DNA from: Gammaproteobacteria bacterium
Lineage (GTDB): Bacteria > Pseudomonadota > Gammaproteobacteria > Steroidobacterales > Steroidobacteraceae
DNA: 6,939 bases
Reading direction: 5' to 3'
Assembly (NCBI GenBank): GCA_005877705.1
Contig: VBNY01000058.1
Coordinates: forward strand, 1 to 6,939
Each line of letters opens with the position of its first letter. Positions within the stretch are counted from its first letter, which is position 1. Positions 1 to 5,039 of the stretch are shown here, one piece after another. The notes under the pieces are model-generated. The model saw only the letters and a program-made list of their open reading frames with translations, did not search any database and had not been told where the DNA came from. Position numbers and translations under genes: made by a program.

Positions 1-228
1 GATGTGCTGGCCGATCTCCTTCTCCCGGCGGGTGTCCAGCCCCGCAGTCTTGATGAAGTGATCGATGTCCTTAGGTGCGTTGCCCGCGGCACCGTTGCGG
101 GCGCCGCCGGAGCGCGCGCCGGCGCTCCTGGCGGCGGCAGACCTGCCGACGGCCTTGGCCCCCGGTTTGGCGGACTTCGCAGCCTTCTTGGCCTGCGCGT
201 ATTTGCTGAGCTCGGTTACTTTGGCCAT
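1..228 (-). CDS. Unrecognised protein with Ala/Lys-rich N-terminus (partial, runs off left edge)
   Basis: The first 76 codons of a leftward gene are present; the frame is still open at the window edge. I do not recognise the family. Residues 1-57 are low complexity, dominated by Ala, Lys, Gly, Arg and Ser, and look like a basic disordered tail. A more ordinary segment begins at about residue 54 (DIDHFIKTAGLDTRREKEIG). There is no signal peptide and no membrane segment in what is visible. It starts 19 nt after the stop of the FMN glutamate synthase-like gene and is probably in the same operon. An in-frame GTG at 240-238 is an alternative start adding four residues; a GAAG lies closer to that GTG than to the ATG, so the start is uncertain. 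An in-frame TGA at 261-259 limits any further extension. It lacks the N-terminal Cys motif expected of a SoxD-type subunit, so it does not look like the next sarcosine oxidase-type subunit. Confidence 0.6.
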   Translation of the reverse strand, partial: MAKVTELSKYAQAKKAAKSAKPGAKAVGRSAAARSAGARSGGARNGAAGNAPKDIDHFIKTAGLDTRREKEIGQHI

Positions 229-247
229 GGGTTTGGTCACTTCATCT

Positions 248-1630
248 TCAATAGCGAGTCATGTCGGGCCGGCCGACCGTGTGCTGCGACCCCGCCAAGG
301 GCACCATGGCCAGGGCCGAAGCCTCCATGGTGAGCGCGGCCAGATCCTCGGGCTCCAGACTGTGCACATTGGTCTTGCCGCAGGCCCGCGCCATCATCTG
401 ACACTCGATCGTGAGGCAGTGGAGGAAGTTGTAGACGCGCTCCGCCGCGCTGTCCGGGTCGAGCCGCTTGCGCAGCACCGGATCCTGGGTCGTCACGCCG
501 ACGGGGCACCGGCCGGTGTGGCAGTGGTAGCAATGGCCGGGCTCGACACCGATCTCCTTCTCGTAGTCGGCCTCCGCGATGTCCTTGTTGCAGTTGAGGG
601 CCATCAGGGCGGAATGACCGATCGCGACGGCGTCGGCGCCCAAGGCCAGCGCCTTGGCGACATCGCCGCCATTGCGGATGCCGCCGGCATAGACCAGCGA
701 TATTTCCCCGGTCTTGCCCACATCGTCGAGGGCCTTGCGGGCCTGACGGATCGCGGCGATACCGGGGATCCCGGTCTCCTCCGTGGCGATGTGCGGCCCG
801 GCGCCGGTGCCGCCCTCCATGCCGTCGATATAAATGCTGTCGGGGCCGGTTTTGGCCGCCATGCGCACGTCGTCATACACGCGCGCCGCACCCAGCTTGA
901 GTTGGATCGGGATCTCCCCGTTGGTGGCTTCACGGATCTCCTGGATCTTGAGCGCGAGGTCATCGGGACCCAGCCAGTCCGGATGGCGCGCGGGTGAGCG
1001 CTGGTCGATGCCGGCGGGCAGCGAGCGCATCTCGGCGACCTGATCCGTCACCTTCTGGCCCATCAGGTGGCCCCCCAGGCCCACCTTGCAGCCCTGGCCG
1101 ATGAAGAACTCGCAGGCATCCGCCAGGCGCAGATGATTCGGGTTGAAGCCGTAGCGCGACTGAATGCACTGATAGAACCACTTTGAGGAGTAGCGGCGCT
1201 CGTCGGGGATCATGCCGCCTTCGCCCGAACAGGTCGCGGTGCCGGCCATGGTCGCGCCGCGAGCGAGCGCGATCTTCGCCTCATAGCTCAGCGCACCAAA
1301 GCTCATGCCGGTGATGTAGACCGGGATGTCGAGCACCAGCGGTCGCTTGGCGCGCGGTCCGATGATGGTCCTGGTTTCGCATTTCTCGCGATAGCCCTCG
1401 ATCACGAAACGCGTGAGCGTGCCGGGCAGGAACGTCAGGTCGTCCCAGCTGGGGATTTTCTTGAACAGCGAGAAGCCGCGCATGCGGTAGCGGCCGAGCT
1501 CGCTCTTGATATGGATGTCATCGATGACCTGAGGCGGGAACAGGAAGCTCCCGCCGAGCACATGCGTGTTGCGGCTGAGCTTCTTCTTCGTCGTCGGTAT
1601 CGGGGCCGGTGCCTTCTTTTCCTTCGCCAT
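248..1630 (-). CDS. glxD: FMN-binding glutamate synthase-like subunit (GlxD / MgsC type)
   Basis: A 460-residue protein matching the central and FMN-binding part of the glutamate synthase large subunit, where an enamine or imine of 2-oxoglutarate is handled on FMN. Visible features: a Lys/Pro-rich tail (residues 3-18); the phosphate/FMN-loop segment around 105-145 (ITGMSFGALS, SGEGGMIPDERR); QLKLGAARVYDD (243-254); the Gly-rich IDGMEGGTGAGP (268-279); YAGGIRNGGDVAKALALGAD (314-333); and an Fe-S Cys cluster at C367, C370 and C375 followed by PVGVTTQDP. It has neither the amidotransferase nor the GXGXG domain; those are supplied by the two genes upstream, giving a split synthase. The start is well supported: the AAAGGAAAG ribosome site overlaps the TAA of the upstream gene and only 13 nt separate the genes. 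No NADPH-oxidising GltD partner is visible. It could serve as N-methylglutamate synthase subunit C rather than in ammonia assimilation; the sequence cannot separate the two. Confidence 0.93.
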   Translation of the reverse strand: MAKEKKAPAPIPTTKKKLSRNTHVLGGSFLFPPQVIDDIHIKSELGRYRMRGFSLFKKIPSWDDLTFLPGTLTRFVIEGYREKCETRTIIGPRAKRPLVLDIPVYITGMSFGALSYEAKIALARGATMAGTATCSGEGGMIPDERRYSSKWFYQCIQSRYGFNPNHLRLADACEFFIGQGCKVGLGGHLMGQKVTDQVAEMRSLPAGIDQRSPARHPDWLGPDDLALKIQEIREATNGEIPIQLKLGAARVYDDVRMAAKTGPDSIYIDGMEGGTGAGPHIATEETGIPGIAAIRQARKALDDVGKTGEISLVYAGGIRNGGDVAKALALGADAVAIGHSALMALNCNKDIAEADYEKEIGVEPGHCYHCHTGRCPVGVTTQDPVLRKRLDPDSAAERVYNFLHCLTIECQMMARACGKTNVHSLEPEDLAALTMEASALAMVPLAGSQHTVGRPDMTRY

Positions 1631-1643
1631 GGCGTGCTTTCCT

Positions 1644-2480
1644 TTACAGAATGAGCTTCTTCTCGGCGGGCTCGAGATTGTCGTAGTTCCACAGCTGCCG
1701 GCCCGCGGAGATCTTCTGCATGTTCTTGGCGCCGCGCGGGGCTGCGAGGCCGTACAACTTCAGCTTGCGCTCGAGCCACTGCACGTCGAGGTCGGTCATC
1801 TCCGCCGGCACGGCATCGACGCCGAGGCCGGCGATCTTGCCGCCGACATAGATCGTGCCGTCGTACATGGAGTCGCCGAGGTTCTTGCCGGCATCGCCCA
1901 GGATCACCATCCGTCCCCGCTGCATCATGAACCCGCAGAAGGCGCCGGCCCGGCCGCCGACGATGATCGTGCCGCCCTTCATGTCTATGCCGATGCGGGC
2001 GCCCACGTCGCCCTTGCAGACCAGGTCTCCGCCACGCATGGCGGCGCCGAAGGTCGAGCCCGCGTTCTTCTCGATCACCACCGTCCCCGCCAACATGTTC
2101 TCGGCGCACGACCAGCCGACGCGTCCCTTGATGCGGATGTTCGGGCCGTCGATCAGCCCACAGCCGAAATAACCGAGGCTGCCCTCGATGGTGAGATTGA
2201 GGCGGTTGAGAATGCCGACGGCGAGCGAATGCTTGGCGCCGGGATTCTTCAACACGATGCTGCCGAAGCCCTGGCGCATCAACTCGCGCAGCTTCAGATT
2301 GACCTCGCTCGGGGTCAGCGCCGCCGCGTCGAACTCGGCGCGCTTCTTGAAGTCGACCTCGAAGGCCTGCGGATACGTGAAGCGCTGCTCCTCCTCGGGG
2401 CGGAAGAAGCGCTGTTGAGTGCGGCCGGCGAGCTGCTCGGTGTGCATCCCCAGCTCGGTAGCTTTTGTCGTGACTGCCAT
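1644..2480 (-). CDS. glxC: GXGXG beta-helix glutamate synthase subunit (GlxC / MgsB type)
   Basis: A 278-residue protein equivalent to the C-terminal domain of the glutamate synthase large subunit (the GXGXG, FwdC-like right-handed beta-helix), which has a structural and inter-domain coupling role and no active site of its own. From about residue 99 to 215 it shows repeated strands ending in Gly turns: GCGLIDGPNIRIKGRVG, GSTFGAAMRGGDLVCKGDVG, GGTIIVGGRAGAFCG, GRMVILGDAGKNLGD and DGTIYVGGKIAGLG. The N-terminal 95 residues (from TQQRFFRPEEEQRF) form the usual lead-in of the stand-alone version. I chose the ATG at 2480, 19 nt after the stop of the amidotransferase gene and with GAGAG before it. 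An upstream in-frame ATG at 2525 would overlap that gene and add 15 residues that look like read-back of coding DNA. It lies between the amidotransferase and FMN subunits in the canonical B-C-D order. Confidence 0.92.
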   Translation of the reverse strand: MAVTTKATELGMHTEQLAGRTQQRFFRPEEEQRFTYPQAFEVDFKKRAEFDAAALTPSEVNLKLRELMRQGFGSIVLKNPGAKHSLAVGILNRLNLTIEGSLGYFGCGLIDGPNIRIKGRVGWSCAENMLAGTVVIEKNAGSTFGAAMRGGDLVCKGDVGARIGIDMKGGTIIVGGRAGAFCGFMMQRGRMVILGDAGKNLGDSMYDGTIYVGGKIAGLGVDAVPAEMTDLDVQWLERKLKLYGLAAPRGAKNMQKISAGRQLWNYDNLEPAEKKLIL

Positions 2481-2499
2481 GATGTCTCTCGTAGCTGGT

Positions 2500-3369
2500 T
2501 TAATTGCGCCACACGCGCACTTCACCCTCGTATGGATCGAAGGTATCGATCTCGTGCGGGAAGACGCTGCGGATCGCGACCTCCTCGGAGGCGAGCGCGA
2601 TGAAGCGATCGCTTTCGTAGAGCACCATCGGCTTGGCGGCCATCACGTCTTTCGCCATCCCCAGGCTGTCAGCGGTCGCCACCAGGTACGTAAAGACACC
2701 GTCCAGCTCCTCGATGGAGCTTTTCATGGCCTGCTCGAGCGTCGCCCCCTGCGCCATCCGGTCGGCCAGATAGACCGCGATCAGCTCCGAGTCGCAATTC
2801 GACACGAAGCGATGACCGCGCCGCTCCAGTGCCCGCCGGCCGTTCCAGTAGTTGGTCAGCTGGCCGTTGTGGACTACGGCGACATCGGCAAACGGATAAG
2901 CCCAATACGGATGCGCCGAGCGGATGTCGACGTCCGACTCCGTGGCCATGCGCGTATGGCCGATCGCGTGCGTGCCGACGAAGCCGCGGAGCGAGTACTG
3001 CTCTGCGACGCGGTCGGCATCGCCGAGATCCTTGATGAGCTCGAGCCCGTGGCCGATGGACAGGATCTCGGCGCCGTCCACGTCCTCGATGTAATCCGCG
3101 AGCCGGCGGCGGTCTCCGTCATAGGCGATACGCAGGCGGAAGGCGTATTCCGTCGCCTCGGCCTCCTCGGTGATCTTGGCTCCAAGCTCGGTGAGGCGCC
3201 GCTCAACCTCGCTGCGGCGCTCCTTCACCTGGCGGTGAATCGCGAAGCCCTTGGACATTTCGTCCTGTTCGGCCACCTTGAAGCGTATGACCAGCTCCTT
3301 GCCGTGGGGCTTGCCGTAGAGGGCGTAACCGGTGGAGTCGGGCCCGCGGTGTTTCAGGGACTTCAGCAT
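2500..3369 (-). CDS. glxB: Class II glutamine amidotransferase-like subunit with aberrant N-terminus (GlxB / MgsA type)
   Basis: Encodes the Ntn-hydrolase (GATase type 2) part of a split glutamate synthase, which normally releases ammonia or transfers the amide group from a gamma-glutamyl amide. Numbered from the longest frame (TTG at 3507, 335 residues), it has HRGPDSTG at 53-60, GHTRMATES at 183-191 (glutamine-binding Arg and Thr), HNGQLTN at 213-219 (oxyanion Asn/Gly), SNCDSE at 236-241 and EELDGVF at 266-272; the body of the domain is intact. The family normally begins Met-Cys-Gly-Ile-Val-Gly with Cys2 as nucleophile, and no such start exists in any frame here. I place the start at ATG 3369, where AGGAG sits 9 nt upstream; ATG 3378 is three codons earlier. 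Both exclude the catalytic Cys. The TTG at 3507 lacks a ribosome site and would run through two hairpins, but would include a CGACGPF segment loosely resembling CGIVGLF. So the family is firm and the start is not. Confidence 0.85.
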   Translation of the reverse strand: MLKSLKHRGPDSTGYALYGKPHGKELVIRFKVAEQDEMSKGFAIHRQVKERRSEVERRLTELGAKITEEAEATEYAFRLRIAYDGDRRRLADYIEDVDGAEILSIGHGLELIKDLGDADRVAEQYSLRGFVGTHAIGHTRMATESDVDIRSAHPYWAYPFADVAVVHNGQLTNYWNGRRALERRGHRFVSNCDSELIAVYLADRMAQGATLEQAMKSSIEELDGVFTYLVATADSLGMAKDVMAAKPMVLYESDRFIALASEEVAIRSVFPHEIDTFDPYEGEVRVWRN

Positions 3370-3400
3370 CGCGGTCATCTCCTGACCCACATCGCCGGTC

Positions 3401-3442
3401 CGGGGCACCCCGGGAAATCGCAGACGATTTCCCGGGACCCCG
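3401..3442. repeat. Perfect 12-bp inverted repeat with 4-nt loop, extended to a longer stem
   Basis: CCCGGGAAATCG at 3409-3420 and its exact complement at 3425-3436 flank the loop CAGA (3421-3424). Outside an asymmetric internal loop (CAC at 3406-3408 against A at 3437) the stem resumes with CGGGG/CCCCG (3401-3405 and 3438-3442), making about 17 pairs. There is no T-run after it on either strand. It lies where the first codons of the amidotransferase should be. Its 42-nt length is a multiple of three and it is open in the amidotransferase frame. It could be a regulatory RNA hairpin or a small inserted palindromic element. Confidence 0.85.
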
Positions 3443-3469
3443 CCGCGGCCGGCAACGAAGCTACTGTCC

Positions 3470-3504
3470 GAAAAAGGGCCGCAGGCGCCGCAGGCCCCTT
3501 TTTC
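3470..3504. terminator. Bidirectional terminator-like hairpin after the glutamine synthetase-like gene
   Basis: GAAAAAGGGCC at 3470-3480 pairs with GGCCCCTTTTTC at 3493-3504, with one bulged C, so on either strand a GC-rich stem is followed by five T. This is the classic form of an intrinsic terminator that works in both directions. It begins 8 nt past the stop of the leftward ligase gene. The 12-nt loop is part of a perfect 9-bp tandem repeat, GCCGCAGGC twice (3478-3495). Because three further synthase genes follow in the same direction, it would have to be a partial terminator or attenuator unless those genes have their own promoter; I see none between here and 3369. The structure is read directly; the function is inferred. 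Confidence 0.6.
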
Positions 3505-3511
3505 CAATCAA

Positions 3512-4978
3512 TCAAGGCAGATAGTCCCAGTACTGCTTGAGGTCCCAGTCCGTCACGGTCGCCATGAACTTCTCCCACTCGTCGCGCTTGTAGTGGGTGA
3601 AGACCCGGTACATCTCATCGGGCAGCGCCCCTTTGATCGTCTCGTCCTTGTCCAGCTCGGCCAACGCCTCGCCGAGCGACATGGGTAATTTCTTCACCTT
3701 CTTGCCGGCGGCGAGCGCGGCGTAGATGTTGCGCTCCTCGGGCTCGCCCGGGTCGAGTTTGTGTTTGATGCCGTCTTCGAACGCCTTGAGCAGGCCTGCC
3801 GCCATCAAATAAGGGTTTACGGTCGAGTCGACGGAGCGGTATTCGAACCTCCCCGGCGCCGAGATGCGCAGCGCACAGGTGCGGTTCTGATAACCCCAGT
3901 CGGCGTACACGGGCGCCCAGAAGCCCGTGTCCCACAGGCGCCGATACGAGTTGACGGTGGACGAGCCGAGCGCCGTCAACGCGCCGACGTGCTTGATGAC
4001 GCCGCCGATGCAGTGCAGCCCGATCGGACCGGGCTTGCTCTCGCCCGCCAACGGCATGAACGTGTTCTCGCCCCCCTGCAGGTAGGTGAAGTTCTGCTCG
4101 AGCCCCGGCAAACTGTCCTGTCCGAGCTTGTTGAGCTTCTCCTCGCCGCCGCGCCACAGCGACAGGTTGTGATGGCAGCCGGAGGCCGACACGCCCATGA
4201 ACGGCTTCGACATGAAGCAGGCGATCAGGTTGAATTCGCGCGCCACCTGGGCGCAGACCTGCCGATAGGTGGTGAGCCGGTCGGCCGTGCGCAGGCAGTC
4301 GTCGAACATCCAGTTGAGCTCGAGCTGACCGGGCGCATCCTCGTGATCGCCCTGAATCATGTCGAGGCCCATGGCGCGGGCGTAGTCGATGACCCGCATG
4401 AAGACCGGGCGCAGCGACTCGAACTGGTCGATGTGATAACAGTTGGGTTTGCTGAAGCCGCCGTCCGGCAGGCCGTCCGGGCCCTTCTTGAGCCACATCA
4501 TCTCCGGCTCGCAGCCGTGGCGCAGGTGCAGCCCCTTGTGGGCCTCCTTGAAAGCCGCATGCATGATGCGCAGGTTGCCGCGGCAGTCGGAAGTCAGATG
4601 TCCGCCCGGGTTCTCCTTCTCCTCGCGGTTGCGGAAGCAGGTGCAGAAGACCCGCGCCACGCGCTTGTCCCACGGCAACTGCACGAAGGTCTCGGGATCT
4701 GGAATGCCGACCAGCTCGGAGGCCTCGGGACCGTAGCCGATGTAATTCCTGTGGCGATCGACGAACAGATTGGCCGTCGAGCCGTAGACGAGCTGGAAGC
4801 CCCGCTCGGCCGTGCGCTCCCAATGATCGGCTGGTATACCCTTGCCGACGATGCGCCCGGTCACGGAGACGAACTGATAGTAGATGTACTGGATGCCTAA
4901 CTCGTTGATCTTGGCGCGCACCTGCTTGACGAGCTGGTCGCGGCCTGAGGCACTGACATGGGCTTCCAAATCGGTCAT
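3512..4978 (-). CDS. glnT: Type III glutamine synthetase-like gamma-glutamylamide ligase (GlnT / GMAS-like)
   Basis: A 488-residue ATP-dependent ligase of the glutamine synthetase fold, cytoplasmic and presumably a dodecamer. It retains the metal and nucleotide residues: CEPEM (E157, E159), GDHEDAPGQLE (E213, E220), SKPFMGVSASGCHH (K258, H269), NRTCALRI (R366, R371) and RFEYRSVD..NPYL (E379, R381). The ammonium pocket is changed: by alignment to the enteric enzyme, Asp50 becomes Y65 (VYGST for FDGSS) and the flap Glu327 becomes W354 (GFWAPV for GYEAPV). H271 becomes N271. This favours a substituted amine over ammonia, as in gamma-glutamylmethylamide synthetase, although the exact amine cannot be read. 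It is somewhat longer than I expect for GlnT or GMAS proteins. The start is supported by AAGGGGA six nt upstream of the ATG. It sits 61 nt after the oxidoreductase gene and is followed by a terminator-like hairpin, then the split synthase genes. Confidence 0.9.
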   Translation of the reverse strand: MTDLEAHVSASGRDQLVKQVRAKINELGIQYIYYQFVSVTGRIVGKGIPADHWERTAERGFQLVYGSTANLFVDRHRNYIGYGPEASELVGIPDPETFVQLPWDKRVARVFCTCFRNREEKENPGGHLTSDCRGNLRIMHAAFKEAHKGLHLRHGCEPEMMWLKKGPDGLPDGGFSKPNCYHIDQFESLRPVFMRVIDYARAMGLDMIQGDHEDAPGQLELNWMFDDCLRTADRLTTYRQVCAQVAREFNLIACFMSKPFMGVSASGCHHNLSLWRGGEEKLNKLGQDSLPGLEQNFTYLQGGENTFMPLAGESKPGPIGLHCIGGVIKHVGALTALGSSTVNSYRRLWDTGFWAPVYADWGYQNRTCALRISAPGRFEYRSVDSTVNPYLMAAGLLKAFEDGIKHKLDPGEPEERNIYAALAAGKKVKKLPMSLGEALAELDKDETIKGALPDEMYRVFTHYKRDEWEKFMATVTDWDLKQYWDYLP

Positions 4979-4999
4979 TGAGGTCCCCTTTGAGCCATG

Positions 5000-5035
5000 G
5001 TTGCCGGCAACGAGTCGCGCCGGCCGACGTGGCCG
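5000..5035. repeat. Palindrome and small hairpin in the oxidoreductase-ligase gap
   Basis: The 61-nt gap contains GTTGCCGGCAAC (5000-5011), a perfect 12-bp palindrome, followed by CGGCC-GACGT-GGCCG (5021-5035), a 5-bp hairpin. Neither has a T-run, so neither looks like a terminator. GCCGGCAACGA (5003-5013) recurs exactly at 3448-3458 in the other intercistronic region. In DNA this GC-rich, such short matches may be chance. Confidence 0.4.
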
Positions 5036-5039
5036 TTGC

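Noticed and set aside
65..997. Long rightward open frame opposite the FMN subunit gene
   Set aside because: It is antisense to a clearly conserved protein, and its product has no recognisable motif; long antisense frames are expected in GC-rich coding DNA.
2481..2525. Start of the GXGXG subunit at the upstream ATG (2525)
   Set aside because: It would overlap the end of the amidotransferase gene, and the extra residues (MKCACGAIKPATRDI) look like chance translation; the ATG at 2480 with GAGAG upstream is better placed.
1566..2603. Rightward open frame of about 345 codons opposite the GXGXG gene
   Set aside because: Antisense shadow: it spans two real genes and their gap, and its composition (Ala/Leu/Glu/His) reflects complementary codons.
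2419..3540. Rightward open frame of about 373 codons opposite the amidotransferase
   Set aside because: Antisense shadow that runs through the terminator-like hairpin; no domain seen.
3375..3578. Frameshift that might restore a Met-Cys-Gly start of the amidotransferase in another leftward frame
   Set aside because: I translated the other two leftward frames across 3370-3510. They give REIVCDFPGCPGPAMW and PGKSSAISRGAPDRRCG, neither of which resembles Met-Cys-Gly-Ile-Val-Gly, so a simple frameshift does not explain the missing block.
3761..4900. Rightward open frame of about 379 codons opposite the ligase gene
   Set aside because: Antisense to a gene with complete glutamine synthetase motifs; no plausible product.
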